Both the position numbers and the translations under genes were made by a program. The notes under the pieces are model-generated. The model was not told the origin of the DNA. It worked only from the letters and a program-made list of their open reading frames with translations, and did not search any database. Below are positions 20,278 through 30,708 of a stretch of DNA of 64,000 bases, one piece after another. Source of the DNA: Idiomarinaceae bacterium HL-53 (GTDB taxonomy: Bacteria > Pseudomonadota > Gammaproteobacteria > Enterobacterales > Alteromonadaceae); the NCBI GenBank assembly GCA_001458075.1, contig LN899469.1, positions 1 through 64,000 on the forward strand, written 5' to 3'. Position 1 is the stretch's first letter. The number at the start of each line of letters is the position of its first letter.

Positions 20278-20311
20278 AAAAAAGGACAGGCACCCAAGAG
20301 CCTCTCGGGTG
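20278..20311 (-). terminator. Rho-independent terminator after the GT10-like gene
   Basis: In the minus-strand RNA a 9-bp stem (CACCCGAGA, loop GGC, UCUUGGGUG with one G-U pair; 20291-20311) is followed by CCTGTCC and a run of six T residues (20278-20283). It would end the manC-manB-GT10 transcript before the unknown gene at 18985. The remaining gap bases 20312-20439 hold nothing I can recognise. Confidence 0.55.
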
Positions 20312-20439
20312 AAAAACAAATCGGTCTCTTATCAAATTCCAGGTGCGAAAGAAGAGCTATCAATTCAAGTCCTAGTATTTGAACGGGGAGCTTCCGCTCG
20401 TTCATGTTGCTTTCCTTACCCGTTAATATTGAGCGACCC

Positions 20440-21471
20440 TCAGGAATTCATAACTTTAGTTATCTCTCGGAGAAATCGAGCTGCAAACCTATTCCGTGTG
20501 AATTCAAGTTCTTCCAGTCTAGAAAAAATGGAATTAAGTTTTTCTTGTGCAGTTGCATAGCTCTCCGAGAAACTCTTTGTGGAGACATTATTTCTGATAT
20601 AGTCGTCAATGTCTGGGGCACTCCTTCCGAAAGTGTTAATCAAACTCTCAGGAGGTACTAGTTTTAGTATGTCTGTTCTTCTCGGAGCAATAGAGTAAAG
20701 AGGAATGCCACCAACAGCGTACGCATCAAATAATTTCTCCGTGACATAAAATTTCTGGTCCGTGTTTTCTAATGCCGAGACGAACTTCGACTGACCCTTC
20801 AACAGTTGGTACTTGTCCAAATGCCAATCATCGAGGTCTTGACGCTTTCTATTATGACCCCAACCATTTCCTTCAACAAGCTGGCCTCTATTACGAGCCA
20901 GTTGCGCCAGTCTCGTTCGCAACTGACAAAGAGCAAACACTGCTAATTCCGGAAACTCAACGGCAAACTTATCAGATACTCTCTTTTCAGCGACATAGGC
21001 AAATTCGAAAGGAGCCGAATTCCACTTTTCAATCCAATCTTTAGGAGTCAGTCGTGCGTTTTCCAAAAACCAATTTCTATATCTTTCGAAAAAATAATCT
21101 TCTGTAGTAATAAAATAGGGTAGTGTTTCAAATTTAAATACATCAGAGGTTGTGTGATTAACTCGGTAAACCTCAAATGCTTCACTACCTTCACCGACTA
21201 TTTCAATTGGCTGGCCAAAACACGGGTCCCAAAGCCAGTCCCAAAAAGGCTCTTCTGAAAATACCATACACTTTAATCTTGAATTGTTCTGCTTGCATCT
21301 CAAGATGATTTTTTGATGTTCGAGAAAATCACGTAACGCCCCAGAAATCAAAAGATCAGCTTCCTGTGGCTGAGACACTATCATAACCTCTCTCATTAGA
21401 AGCTTTTGGTAAGCAAGGTACGTTAATGGTGTTCTCTTAGAATACTTGCCAAATAAGCATACTTTAATCAA
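20440..21471 (-). CDS. GT10-like (fucosyltransferase-fold) glycosyltransferase
   Basis: 343 residues. The diagnostic segment is SKFVSALENTDQKFYVTEKL followed by FDAYAVGGIPLY, matching the GT10 donor-binding motif (FENS, then Y-TEK, then a Gly-Pro turn). GT10 enzymes usually transfer fucose from GDP-fucose; no GDP-fucose synthesis genes (gmd, fcl) are seen here, so GDP-mannose or another GDP-sugar is possible. It begins two bases after manB ends and is the last gene before a terminator. Confidence 0.75.
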   Translation of the reverse strand: MIKVCLFGKYSKRTPLTYLAYQKLLMREVMIVSQPQEADLLISGALRDFLEHQKIILRCKQNNSRLKCMVFSEEPFWDWLWDPCFGQPIEIVGEGSEAFEVYRVNHTTSDVFKFETLPYFITTEDYFFERYRNWFLENARLTPKDWIEKWNSAPFEFAYVAEKRVSDKFAVEFPELAVFALCQLRTRLAQLARNRGQLVEGNGWGHNRKRQDLDDWHLDKYQLLKGQSKFVSALENTDQKFYVTEKLFDAYAVGGIPLYSIAPRRTDILKLVPPESLINTFGRSAPDIDDYIRNNVSTKSFSESYATAQEKLNSIFSRLEELEFTRNRFAARFLREITKVMNS

Positions 21472-21473
21472 AT

Positions 21474-22853
21474 TCAGCTCGCTTTATCTCTCAACAATCG
21501 AACCAGAGCTTCCGTCCTTTCAAGCATCAAGCTCCCATTCCCTCTGCTCTCAACATTCAACCGAACTACCGGCTCTGTATTTGAACTGCGTAAATTAAAG
21601 CGCCAATCTGAAAATTCAAGGCTGATACCGTCTGTACGGTCTATATTCAGTGCATCGCCTTCGAAAGCTTCAAGCACACGCTGAATTGCTGCAGGTCCAT
21701 CGTCAAGCTTACTATTAATCTCACCCGATGATGGATACGCGGCCATGCGTTGTTCTACTAACTGCTTGAGCGTTTGCCCTTTCACCGCAAGCAACTCCGC
21801 CACTAATAACCAAGGAATCATGCCACTGTCGCAGTAAGCGAAATCTCGAAAATAATGATGGGCGCTCATCTCTCCGCCATAAACTGCGTCTTCCTTTCGC
21901 ATGCGCTCTTTAATAAACGCGTGGCCAGTTTTCGACATAATAGGTATGCCCCCCGCCTGCTCAACCAAGTCCACCGTATTCCAGGTTAGGCGGGGATCAT
22001 GAATGATTTTCGAACCCGCATTCTTTTTTAAGAAAGCCTCTGCCAATAAACCGACAATATAATAGCCTTCAATGAACCCGCCTTCATGATCGAACAAGAA
22101 GCAGCGGTCGAAGTCACCGTCAAAGGCAATGCCCATATCGGCGTTATGCGCTCGCACTGCGTCTATGGTGTCTTGGCGGTTTTCCGGCAACAATGGGTTT
22201 GGAATACCATTAGGGAAATTGCCGTCCGGCTCATTATGCACTTTCACAAGTTCAATCGGCACACCGGCGGCTTGCAGCCGTTCTTCAATGGCGTCCACCA
22301 CATGACCTGCTGCACCGTTGCCACTGTTAATCACCAGCTTCATTGGCTGGTTGAAGTTGCTTAAATCAACATAACCGAGCAAATGCTCAACGTAGTCATC
22401 AAGTACTGAAATCTCTTTGAATTTACCGCGCTCTACAACCGGCTCCCCAAATTGATTAGCCTCGGCTAACCGCTGCACATCTCGCAATCCTGTATCACCG
22501 CTGATGGGTCGAGCTCCTTCACGCACAAGCTTCATCCCGTTGTAGTCCATGGGGTTATGGCTCGCTGTAACCTCAATACCACCGCATACGCCAAGATGGA
22601 AAGTGGCAAAGTAAATTTCTTCCGTGCCTGCTAAGCCTATGTCTAACACGTCTACACCTGCGTCACGCAGGCCGTTAGCAAGCGCTAACTTTAAGGATTC
22701 AGAAGTCAAACGCACGTCACCACCTACCACAATTGTTTTTGGCTTAAGGTATTCGCCGTAGGCACGTCCTATGCGATATGCAATATCTTCGTTAAGCTCG
22801 GTGCCGAGCTGCCCGCGAATGTCGTATGCTTTGAAGCAGGTCAGTTTTTCCAT
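21474..22853 (-). CDS. manB: Phosphomannomutase
   Basis: 459 residues, the CpsG/ManB length. [12 protein letters not shown] at the start, the phosphoserine loop [16 protein letters not shown], the metal-binding [12 protein letters not shown] and the sugar-binding [10 protein letters not shown] are all intact. It interconverts mannose-6-phosphate and mannose-1-phosphate. GGAAGGA precedes the ATG. It belongs to the manC, mutarotase, manB run that supplies GDP-mannose. Confidence 0.95.
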   Translation of the reverse strand: MEKLTCFKAYDIRGQLGTELNEDIAYRIGRAYGEYLKPKTIVVGGDVRLTSESLKLALANGLRDAGVDVLDIGLAGTEEIYFATFHLGVCGGIEVTASHNPMDYNGMKLVREGARPISGDTGLRDVQRLAEANQFGEPVVERGKFKEISVLDDYVEHLLGYVDLSNFNQPMKLVINSGNGAAGHVVDAIEERLQAAGVPIELVKVHNEPDGNFPNGIPNPLLPENRQDTIDAVRAHNADMGIAFDGDFDRCFLFDHEGGFIEGYYIVGLLAEAFLKKNAGSKIIHDPRLTWNTVDLVEQAGGIPIMSKTGHAFIKERMRKEDAVYGGEMSAHHYFRDFAYCDSGMIPWLLVAELLAVKGQTLKQLVEQRMAAYPSSGEINSKLDDGPAAIQRVLEAFEGDALNIDRTDGISLEFSDWRFNLRSSNTEPVVRLNVESRGNGSLMLERTEALVRLLRDKAS

Positions 22854-22861
22854 TTCTTAAT

Positions 22862-23683
22862 TTATCCTTCCAAATTTGAATTCTTTTCGAGCCTCACACT
22901 AAGCTTGCCGTTTTTCTGAGGCTTCTGAATACGTGATGTTTCAATACAAATCATTCTTTTATAATCTTGAGCACTCATATCAGCGGGACTAATCCCAGCA
23001 CCTTTCCACGGAGTCCAAAGCATCACGTCAGAATTACCCTCATGATGTAAATCAAGCTTATGTGAACTTTTACTACCATGATGCAAGCGAGCTAAAGGTT
23101 CGGGTCGCAAATACAGACGCTCGGTCGGTCCGTTTACCACCACAGAGGGTTTCTCAGTCTTAACAACACGATTGTCCAAATTATCCTGATATGACTCTCC
23201 AAGCCCCGAAATTCGAACCTGATTGATATCATTTACGGCTAAGTACGAATGAAGAGCACCTGTCCATTCGCCCTCAGTCTTCACAAAAAGATGAACAGAA
23301 CAGTAATCTCCGAACTTCATCATCACTCTGGCGGTGAAATCATGCGGCCACATTGCCATTGTTTTGTCTGACGACTTTAATTCGAACGCGATTTGATAAA
23401 AACTTCCGAAATCTTCCGAGCTAATAAGCACCCAATCCATCAAGCGAGCAAAGCCATGAGAAGGCAAGTCATCTCTTGTTGGGTGCTGGCCAAACCATGG
23501 CCAACAAATAGGTATGCCGCCGCGTATCGGCCTATCTTGCGAAATGAACTTTTCGTCTGTACACCATAACCAGTCTGCGTCTCCTGTAGGGGCAAAATTC
23601 AAAAGCTGAGCGCCTCTTACAGAAACTCGCGCCCTGAAGCGCGAGTGTTTAATCTCTATTATTTCTGGATGATTTGCTGCCAT
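22862..23683 (-). CDS. D-hexose-6-phosphate epimerase (YeaD-like mutarotase)
   Basis: 273 residues of the aldose 1-epimerase-like fold. RPIRGGIPICWPWFGQH is the YeaD-family signature, and SHGFARLMDW carries the conserved His-Gly-Phe-Ala-Arg; GLGESYQDNLD and WTPWKGAG follow. The family equilibrates anomers of hexose-6-phosphates. Placed between manC and manB, it may help feed mannose-6-phosphate into the pathway. The start overlaps no gene; the spacing to manC is five bases. Confidence 0.85.
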   Translation of the reverse strand: MAANHPEIIEIKHSRFRARVSVRGAQLLNFAPTGDADWLWCTDEKFISQDRPIRGGIPICWPWFGQHPTRDDLPSHGFARLMDWVLISSEDFGSFYQIAFELKSSDKTMAMWPHDFTARVMMKFGDYCSVHLFVKTEGEWTGALHSYLAVNDINQVRISGLGESYQDNLDNRVVKTEKPSVVVNGPTERLYLRPEPLARLHHGSKSSHKLDLHHEGNSDVMLWTPWKGAGISPADMSAQDYKRMICIETSRIQKPQKNGKLSVRLEKNSNLEG

Positions 23684-23688
23684 CAGCT

Positions 23689-25092
23689 TTAAGCTCGTCC
23701 GTATCGATCCTCAAAACGAACGATATCATCCTCTCCTAAGTAGGCACCCACTTGCACCTCGATAAGCTCTAAGGGAATCTTGCCTGGGTTTTCGAGCGAG
23801 TGAACCGCACCAATGGGAATGTAAACCGATTCATTTTCGGTGACTAAGTTCGTCTCGTCATCAATCGTAATGTTGGCACTGCCAGACACAACAACCCAAT
23901 GCTCTGCGCGGTGATGATGCATTTGAATGGAGAGCTTTTCACCGGGTTTCACAGTGATACGCTTCACTTGATAACGCGCACCGGCGTCTACAGAGTCGTA
24001 TTTACCCCAAGGGCGATAAACTTCCCGATGCAGTTTATATTCAGAGCGGTCAGCTGCTTTTAGCTCTTCTACTATTTTCTTCACGTCTTGAACTTGGTCT
24101 TTCTTTGTCACCAGCACCGCGTCTTTCGTTTGCACAACAACCACGTCGTCCACACCAACGGTGGCAACCAAGCCAGTTTCAGCAAAAACATAGTTATTGT
24201 TACTGTTAATCGCCATTACGTCGCCATGGTGCACATTACCTTTCTCATCTTTATCAGAAACGACCCACAGCGAACTCCAGGAGCCAACATCACTCCAGCC
24301 AGCGTCAAGCGGCACAACAACGGCATCTGAGGTTTTCTCCATCACGGCGTAGTCGATAGAGTCTTCAGGGCATGCCATAAACGCATCGCGGTCAACTCGA
24401 ATAAAATCCAGATCCACACTCGTGTCACCAATCGCGGCTTCACATGCAGCGTAAATATCAGGTCGATGCGCTTTCAATTCCTCCAAATAGCGAGAGGCTT
24501 TGAACATAAACATGCCGCTGTTCCAATAGAAATCGCCGTTATTTACATACTGCTCAGCAGTCTCTAGGTTGGGTTTTTCAACAAAACGAGCAACGGCAAA
24601 AGCGTCCCCGCTCTCGGCTCCACGCTCAATATAGCCATAGCCTGTCTCAGGGCCTGTTGGCACAATGCCGAAGGTCACAAGTTTACCGGCTACTGCATGA
24701 GAGGTCGCAGCTTCCACTGCAGATTGAAACGCTGCCGTATCTTTGATGACATGGTCCGCAGCAAGTACTAGCATTAACGGATCTTGCTCTTGCTGACGAG
24801 CACAAAAGGCAGCCAGAGCAATCGCCGGCGCGGTATTTCGCCCTACCGGTTCCAAAATAATGTTGTGATCCAACTGTCCCACTTGCCTTAGCTGCTCAGC
24901 GGTTAAAAAGCGATGCTCTTCGTTGCAAATCACCATGGGTGCGCCTACCTCGGCTCCTTTCAAGCGAGCTAAGGTTTCTTGCAGCATGGTGCCACCACCA
25001 TTGAGCTTTAAAAATTGCTTGGGAAACGCAGCGCGGGAAAGTGGCCATAAACGGCTTCCGCTGCCCCCTGCCATAATTACTGGTAAAATCAT
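23689..25092 (-). CDS. manC: Mannose-1-phosphate guanylyltransferase / mannose-6-phosphate isomerase
   Basis: 467 residues, bifunctional type. The N-terminal transferase has [19 protein letters not shown] and [21 protein letters not shown] follows. The C-terminal cupin isomerase has [10 protein letters not shown] and [16 protein letters not shown]. It converts fructose-6-phosphate to mannose-6-phosphate and mannose-1-phosphate to GDP-mannose. AGGAAGAAG precedes the ATG. The 122 bases between it and gmm contain no clear signal. Confidence 0.96.
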   Translation of the reverse strand: MILPVIMAGGSGSRLWPLSRAAFPKQFLKLNGGGTMLQETLARLKGAEVGAPMVICNEEHRFLTAEQLRQVGQLDHNIILEPVGRNTAPAIALAAFCARQQEQDPLMLVLAADHVIKDTAAFQSAVEAATSHAVAGKLVTFGIVPTGPETGYGYIERGAESGDAFAVARFVEKPNLETAEQYVNNGDFYWNSGMFMFKASRYLEELKAHRPDIYAACEAAIGDTSVDLDFIRVDRDAFMACPEDSIDYAVMEKTSDAVVVPLDAGWSDVGSWSSLWVVSDKDEKGNVHHGDVMAINSNNNYVFAETGLVATVGVDDVVVVQTKDAVLVTKKDQVQDVKKIVEELKAADRSEYKLHREVYRPWGKYDSVDAGARYQVKRITVKPGEKLSIQMHHHRAEHWVVVSGSANITIDDETNLVTENESVYIPIGAVHSLENPGKIPLELIEVQVGAYLGEDDIVRFEDRYGRA

Positions 25093-25214
25093 CTCTTCTT
25101 CCTTTAAAAATTTATACGCTCGACAATGACGCGCCTACGATTCGCAACCAAAAACAACAATTTAACTTTATCCCGTTCTCACCTTTCAGATCAAGGTTTC
25201 CCAAGGTCAATAAG

Positions 25215-25661
25215 TCACAAAAAATAAGCTTTAGTATGCTTGTGAACATCTTCATTGGCCAACAGTTCCTCAACACTAAACCATCGGTAACCGCTGTGCT
25301 GCTCGTCTGGTAAATTAGGCAACTCCTGCACAGGCAATCGATAAGCAATCGCGACATAATGAGTGGAAGGTGAATCACCAAACACACTATCCATATAAAA
25401 GTGGTCAAAAGGTCCTTGTAACTCAGCTTGTGAAATAGAGAATTTCTGCCCCAACTCGGCTAGAGTTAAACGCTCAAACGCATCGGCAAGGGACTCATTT
25501 TTAAGAATCCGCCCCCCAGGTACAAACCAAGAACCTTGCGCTGGCCGATTTTTCCGCTCTCCTAGTAGTACCAGCCCCTCGGTATTTTGAACCACAAGAT
25601 CAATCGACACCAGAGGTGTGCTGTCTAACACTGCGGTAAACACTTCTTTTGATAAAAACAT
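25215..25661 (-). CDS. gmm: GDP-mannose mannosyl hydrolase (Nudix)
   Basis: 148 residues, close to the usual 150-160. It has VSIDLVVQNTEGLVLLGERK and the GDP-mannose hydrolase variant of the Nudix box, WFVPGGRILKNESLADAFER then LTLAELG, which lacks some of the standard glutamates as in Gmm/WcaH. The enzyme splits GDP-mannose to GDP and mannose and may balance the pool. It lies between the NRPS-like gene and manC with ten bases to the former. Confidence 0.9.
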   Translation of the reverse strand: MFLSKEVFTAVLDSTPLVSIDLVVQNTEGLVLLGERKNRPAQGSWFVPGGRILKNESLADAFERLTLAELGQKFSISQAELQGPFDHFYMDSVFGDSPSTHYVAIAYRLPVQELPNLPDEQHSGYRWFSVEELLANEDVHKHTKAYFL

Positions 25662-25670
25662 GAAACAATC

Positions 25671-28361
25671 CTAATCCTCTCTCGCTCGTCGCTCCGCAAG
25701 TTCCAAATTAAACTGATAAATGTGTTCAAGCCAAGGTTCAAGTTTGAACGCATGGTGGAACCAACAAACGGCTTTTGCTGGGTCGCCTTCCATCAGGCAT
25801 CGCAGCGCGTAATGCTTTGCCGACTGTGCATCTGAGTGCGCAGAAACAAAAGGTTCGGCACCGAAACCGCGCCCCGAGTTTAAACGAACATTTAAAAATT
25901 CAGTAACGGTCGACGAATGTAAGCATTGCACGTGATCAGCCTTCACCGGAAGGTACTCAACTGAATCACTGTAATCGCCCCATCCTAAAGGGCGATATGC
26001 CTTCCAATGCGACGACGCTTCCGATTGGAGCCGTTGCTTCATTGCAATCACTTCAACCACGTGTCCATTAAAGTGAGGAATGTCTGCGGTTAGCCAAGAA
26101 AATGCGCGCAAGCGTTCGGCGCCAAAATGCTCAGCACGACCCAACGGGTCAGCGTCACCAAGCATTAACCCAGAAACCGGCGTTCCGCGCTTTTGTAACT
26201 CACACGCAGCGAAAAAAGCAGGTTTCGAACCACTACTAATGCCATAAATAAAGAGCGGCCCACTATCAAGTTGCGGTACCAAATAGTCAACCAAGTCGTT
26301 CACTACTTCACGTAAGTCCGGTTGCATGTCGCCAATGGGGCGAAATATTGCGTCAGTAGGCACTTTAATCAGCCGAATGTGTGAATCAATACGCTCATCG
26401 AAAGCCGGTAATCCAGCAAGCCCTACGAAGGGCGGAACAATAACCAAGGTACAGTCATGTTTGTGCTCCGTAAGCAAGCCATGCCACTCACGCTCGAGCA
26501 CTGCTAACAAATCACCTAACCCTCGCAAACCACCTACTAATTCATTTGGGAAACGAATCCCAAGCGCATTATCGAGTGCACAAATAAAATTCATAATACG
26601 CAAAGAATCGGCACCCACATGTTTCCAATATTGTGCTAAAACTCCAGCGCTTAACGGCACACCAAAAGTTTCGCACCAAAGCCTCACCGTGGTAATTTGT
26701 GCATCGGTTAACTTATGTGTCGACTGAAACTGTTTTAGCAATTCACCAGAAACGCTCACCTTTTCCCTATCAGGTGCTGGCAGTTGCGCCAAAGCAAGGG
26801 TTCGTGCGGCTTGCGCGTCAAGCTTGAAATTTGCTAATCGTGGCAATGTATCGCAAACAACACAGTAATGCGGTTGGTAGCTACTACCAAGCTCTCGCTC
26901 AACGAAAGTTCGCAGCGATACTTCAGGGAACCCCGTTGTCAATAAAATCAACAACGGTTCTCTTACATGCGGTGAGTGTTCAGGTCCAAGTATCAACACC
27001 GCAATATCCGACGCAAGCTGCTCCGTAATCATCCATTGGCGCAGCGACGCTTCCATTAAGGCTAGATCGAGTCGGAAGCCACGAATTTTAACTTGTGCGT
27101 CAACGCGGCCAACATATTCATACAACGGGGAAGAGTCGCCAACCGACGGTAGTTCTCGCAACATATCGCCAGGCTTAAAACGCACCCAACGTGGTCGCGT
27201 ATTGTCTGGCACAAAGTGAGCTGCAGTCAGCTCCGGTTCACGCCAATACCCACGTGCCAAATACGGGCTGCATACCTCAACTTGACCTTGCTCTCCCGGT
27301 TTAACAGGCTCACTATTCTCGCCTAACAACCGTGTTTCACGATCTTCAACCGCGTGCCCAAGTGGTAACACTGGGGTGGTAAGCTGGGTGTTTTTATCTA
27401 AAATCCAATGCCGATAAATAGTGGCGCACTCTGTAGAGCCAATACCGGTATAAATCTGGCATGAGTCGGGAAACGTTTGAAAAAGTGATTGTACGTCTGC
27501 TGAGAAAAATTTGTCGCCCGCAATATAACAAAGTCTTACTGAAGCTAATTTTTTCGGGCTTGGTTTTGCATGCAAAAATGCACGTAACAGTGGTGGTATT
27601 GCATGGAAAATAGTAACACCGTATCGGTCCGCCCATTCTGCCATACCCTGCAGACCGACAGCCAAGGGGGAGATAGCAACTACGGATGCACCATTAAAAA
27701 GCGCGGCCCAAATATCTCGAATGGCACCGTTTACACTGGGAGAATAGAAACCAGACAAACAATCCTGTGCAGAAATATCAATCGCCTGGCTATATTGCAT
27801 CACATCATGCAGCAGCCCACGTTGGTTTTGAAACACACCTTTCGGGTTACCAGTACTGCCCGATGTATATAAAATATAGGCATTTGAGTCCGCCCCACCT
27901 AAAACACCTATTTCCGAGTTGTCCGCAACTTCTCGAGCAGTAACGTCACCTAACGAAAATAGCGGACATACAACACTCAAGTCGTTGCGATAATCTCTAG
28001 ACTGCAGCTCTTCAGCGCAAACCACAAGCGCACACTGCGCATGATTTAAAATAGCCATGTTTCGTTCGCGGGGAAAATTCACATCGAGCGGAACATAGGG
28101 CACACCAAGCTTCAATGCCGCAAGCATAGCAGCAATCATATCGAATCCTGGCGGTAAATAGAGCGCTAGCGGTCGCTCCGGTGTGGGCGCTTGCTCACTA
28201 CTCATTAGCGCTTGAGCAATCGCACTTGCTCGCCGCACCAACTGTTTATAAGTATAGGTTCCAGATAAATCAATAACCGCTGGCGCTTCAGGTGCTGCCT
28301 CCATCCACATGCACACACGAAAAAAGGCACCCGCCTCAAGCGCACTATTGGTCCACTTCAC
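25671..28361 (-). CDS. Single-module NRPS-like protein, adenylation-carrier-thioesterase (copy 1)
   Basis: 896 residues. Adenylation domain (about 1-530): YILYTSGSTGNPKGV (phosphate loop), YTGIGSTECATIY, RFKPGDML and VGRVDAQVKIRGFRLDL. Carrier domain around 590-630 with HVGADSLRIMNF, where the Ser would carry phosphopantetheine. A thioesterase-type alpha/beta hydrolase follows (FIYGISSGSKPAF as nucleophile elbow, about 690-840), then a short helical tail. No condensation domain. At the A4 position where amino-acid-activating domains have an aspartate I see SPSVNGAIRDIW, so the substrate may not be an alpha-amino acid (inference). It overlaps the URO-D gene by 17 bases. Confidence 0.85.
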   Translation of the reverse strand: MKWTNSALEAGAFFRVCMWMEAAPEAPAVIDLSGTYTYKQLVRRASAIAQALMSSEQAPTPERPLALYLPPGFDMIAAMLAALKLGVPYVPLDVNFPRERNMAILNHAQCALVVCAEELQSRDYRNDLSVVCPLFSLGDVTAREVADNSEIGVLGGADSNAYILYTSGSTGNPKGVFQNQRGLLHDVMQYSQAIDISAQDCLSGFYSPSVNGAIRDIWAALFNGASVVAISPLAVGLQGMAEWADRYGVTIFHAIPPLLRAFLHAKPSPKKLASVRLCYIAGDKFFSADVQSLFQTFPDSCQIYTGIGSTECATIYRHWILDKNTQLTTPVLPLGHAVEDRETRLLGENSEPVKPGEQGQVEVCSPYLARGYWREPELTAAHFVPDNTRPRWVRFKPGDMLRELPSVGDSSPLYEYVGRVDAQVKIRGFRLDLALMEASLRQWMITEQLASDIAVLILGPEHSPHVREPLLILLTTGFPEVSLRTFVERELGSSYQPHYCVVCDTLPRLANFKLDAQAARTLALAQLPAPDREKVSVSGELLKQFQSTHKLTDAQITTVRLWCETFGVPLSAGVLAQYWKHVGADSLRIMNFICALDNALGIRFPNELVGGLRGLGDLLAVLEREWHGLLTEHKHDCTLVIVPPFVGLAGLPAFDERIDSHIRLIKVPTDAIFRPIGDMQPDLREVVNDLVDYLVPQLDSGPLFIYGISSGSKPAFFAACELQKRGTPVSGLMLGDADPLGRAEHFGAERLRAFSWLTADIPHFNGHVVEVIAMKQRLQSEASSHWKAYRPLGWGDYSDSVEYLPVKADHVQCLHSSTVTEFLNVRLNSGRGFGAEPFVSAHSDAQSAKHYALRCLMEGDPAKAVCWFHHAFKLEPWLEHIYQFNLELAERRARED

Positions 28362-29280
28362 GGTTACACCACTCCACCCAATCTGCTACCTCATTGTCAG
28401 AAATACTTAGTGGCACCACACAAGGGGCACTGTAAAAAGCCGCCCGCGCCCCACAGATTTTCTGCAATTCTCGCAAACCTTGCAGGTCTCGCTGCTGCCA
28501 ACCAGAAACGGGCAGGCTGGGCGCAATAACCTGGCTATATGAGGCTAAGAATTCGGTCAGCGATTTATTGCTGTTGTTCAGCTCGTAATGCACAATCAAT
28601 TTTTCACTTACACCGTTAAGCAAATCGAAATAAACGCGCTCACCGTGTAAGTGCAAAATCGGTTTTTCTGTCGCCACGATGCAAGCTTCCAGTATCCTTG
28701 CGTCGAACTCAACTCCAAACTGCTGGTAAAATGCCTGCGGCACAATTAAGTCACTGCAATGCTGGCTGGCAATGAAAAAGCCATCAACACCCGCGTTCAA
28801 ATAAGCCTTGATTAACCGTTCCGTGTCAGTGGCTAGCCTATCGGCAACGCGTCGCAAAGGCTCTGGTGATGAGAAAAGGTCTTCAACCAAACGGTCTGCG
28901 CCAGCCAACATAAACATTTGTGACAAGGGCAAAAATAACGTGGCATACACAGGCACGTTCGAACAGCGCAGCGACTGCACTGTAATATCGGCGGCGCGCA
29001 CCATTTCCGTTTCTATGGCCGTCAACTGGTGAGGGTATTCAAGCACCTGAAGCCAATCATCGACACACTGAATAGCGCGGGTTTCAAAGGTACGACGCCC
29101 CAATGAGTCACCGCACCACTCTGCAATACCACCACGATCAGCAATTTGATAATTCCCTGCGGGCGTCACCTTAGCAAATGCAGACTTCGTTTTGCGTTGA
29201 AAATCTAACGTTGCGGCTGCCAAATCAACACCTGTTTGATCAGCAATCGGGTGATGCTTCCAGAACGAGCCGTGTACCAT
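28345..29280 (-). CDS. Uroporphyrinogen decarboxylase-fold protein, not HemE
   Basis: 311 residues, shorter than HemE (about 350). FWKHHPIAD at the start, FAKVTPAGNYQIADRGG and ILHLHGERVYFDLLNG match the URO-D superfamily, which also contains corrinoid and methyl-transfer enzymes such as MtaA. It lacks the N-terminal HemE Arg-rich signature. It is the first gene of the gmm-side operon and overlaps the NRPS-like gene, so it probably acts in the same pathway, perhaps moving a methyl or removing a carboxyl group. The role is not certain. Confidence 0.75.
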   Translation of the reverse strand: MVHGSFWKHHPIADQTGVDLAAATLDFQRKTKSAFAKVTPAGNYQIADRGGIAEWCGDSLGRRTFETRAIQCVDDWLQVLEYPHQLTAIETEMVRAADITVQSLRCSNVPVYATLFLPLSQMFMLAGADRLVEDLFSSPEPLRRVADRLATDTERLIKAYLNAGVDGFFIASQHCSDLIVPQAFYQQFGVEFDARILEACIVATEKPILHLHGERVYFDLLNGVSEKLIVHYELNNSNKSLTEFLASYSQVIAPSLPVSGWQQRDLQGLRELQKICGARAAFYSAPCVVPLSISDNEVADWVEWCNREVDQ

Positions 29281-29290
29281 AATGATTCTA

Positions 29291-29319
29291 CTTTTATTGC
29301 ATTTTGGGTATTGTTACAA
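29291..29319 (-). promoter_or_regulatory. possible promoter for the URO-D/NRPS-like operon
   Basis: On the minus strand TTGTAA (29314-29319) and TAAAAG (29291-29296) are 17 bases apart. Transcription would begin within a few bases of the ATG at 29280, giving a nearly leaderless message, and no strong ribosome-binding site is seen. Confidence 0.35.
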
Positions 29320-29349
29320 AACTTAGTAAAAAAGGAAATTCAACTCAGT

Positions 29350-30708
29350 ATGTTTTGGGCGCTTCTTTTCTTCACTTCAATTGCGGGCATTACCTTTTGG
29401 CAGCGCAGAAAAGCGCAAGCGCATTATTTAACCGCCACGCACGAGCTTGGCTTTTGGCCGGTTATGGGTTCAGTCGTAGCGACCAATGTGGGTGCTGCTG
29501 TGCTGATTGGCGCTGTGGCCCGCGGTTACGACTCTGGCTTTGGCTTTGCGTGGGTACTGAGCTCGCAAGCGCTTTTCGTTGCACTTTTAGTGTGGAAATG
29601 GCTGCCTGTTATTCACCAACATGGCGTTCGCTCCGTTCCGACTTGGATAGCGCAACGCTTTTCTGCACATGTTGCATTCATTCCGAGCTTAGTGTGTGCT
29701 TTTGTGCTGATGGTGCCGGTATTTGCTATGCAGTTGGTGGGCATGGCCGGATTGCTTAGTACCCTCACACCGCTCTCTTTTGCAACCGCGCTGCTATTTG
29801 CCGCATTGCCCGTGACACTTTTCACCTTAATGAGTGGTATGCGAGACGTGGCATACACCGATATGTGGCAAACGCTCTGGATTATTGTCGGGTTTTTAGC
29901 GCTGTCTGCGGCAGTATACAACTTCGCTCCATTGGATGAGCCAGCGGCCAGCGCAACGCCGCTAGACTCTGCGCCACTTTCCGGCATGCCGCTACTCAAC
30001 CTATTGGTTTTGTTTGGGCCGTTTTATCTTATTTGGCAAACAACGTGGCAACGTATTACAGCCAGCCGCTCAGTAAGTACTGCACGGCGGGCAGTGCTAT
30101 GGGGGTGGGTACTCACTTTTGGCATTACTTTGGTGTGTCTTTGGCTTGGTAAACAAGCACTACCTATGGGTATTCAAGCAGACATGCCTGACCAAGTACT
30201 CGGCTTATTAATTACCCAAGCGCTCGCGCCACAATGGGCCGGCCTTTTATGGGGAGCGTTATTTGCGGCTATGTTTACGGGGGCTACGTCTTTTTTACTC
30301 AGTGGAGCGAGTAATGTGGTGTTCGACTTGGTACCCGGCCTGAAGCTCGAAGCTGAATACAAATCTTGGTTCACGAAAGGCGTAGTGCTGCTCTTAGCCC
30401 TAGTTGGCGCTTTCATTGCACTTACGATACAAGATATTTTTCAAATTTATTACCACATATTAGCGCTCACTACCGTTGCCTTACTGTGGACCGTTGTGGC
30501 CTCTATGAGTAAGCGCTACCGTGTGTTTAGCCACCGAGCTTTGGTTTTGAGCCAAGTGCTCGGGTTACTTACAGCGGTGTTATGGGTGGTATTTGAGCGA
30601 CCATGGCAACTGAACGAAATTATTCCGGGCTTGCTGGTGGGTGCAGTTGTGCTGGTAGCGGCGCAGTTTATTGAGCGACAGTTAGGGCAGGCGACGAACC
30701 GGCAGTGA
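29350..30708 (+). CDS. Sodium:solute symporter family transporter
   Basis: About 452 residues from the ATG at 29350, which has AAGGAA eleven bases upstream; an open frame from 29236 would overlap the divergent gene. About 12-13 hydrophobic segments are visible. LGFWPVMGSVVATNVGAAVLIG is the family N-terminal unwound-helix region (residues about 36-57). The QRITASRSVSTARRAV segment near the centre matches the SSS family. The substrate is unknown. Its place beside two NRPS-like proteins suggests uptake of a pathway precursor or movement of the product. Its 3' end overlaps the convergent P450 gene by 27 bases. Confidence 0.85.
   Translation: MFWALLFFTSIAGITFWQRRKAQAHYLTATHELGFWPVMGSVVATNVGAAVLIGAVARGYDSGFGFAWVLSSQALFVALLVWKWLPVIHQHGVRSVPTWIAQRFSAHVAFIPSLVCAFVLMVPVFAMQLVGMAGLLSTLTPLSFATALLFAALPVTLFTLMSGMRDVAYTDMWQTLWIIVGFLALSAAVYNFAPLDEPAASATPLDSAPLSGMPLLNLLVLFGPFYLIWQTTWQRITASRSVSTARRAVLWGWVLTFGITLVCLWLGKQALPMGIQADMPDQVLGLLITQALAPQWAGLLWGALFAAMFTGATSFLLSGASNVVFDLVPGLKLEAEYKSWFTKGVVLLLALVGAFIALTIQDIFQIYYHILALTTVALLWTVVASMSKRYRVFSHRALVLSQVLGLLTAVLWVVFERPWQLNEIIPGLLVGAVVLVAAQFIERQLGQATNRQ

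Noticed and set aside
25112-25408. 98-codon minus-strand frame across the gmm 3' end
   Set aside because: It overlaps gmm in another frame, and gmm has all the family motifs.
28345-29280. HemE, housekeeping uroporphyrinogen decarboxylase
   Set aside because: It is too short, lacks the HemE N-terminal signature and is coupled to an NRPS-like gene.
29236-29349. Upstream extension of the symporter gene
   Set aside because: The extra residues would overlap the divergent URO-D gene; the ATG at 29350 has a better ribosome-binding site and gives the usual family start.
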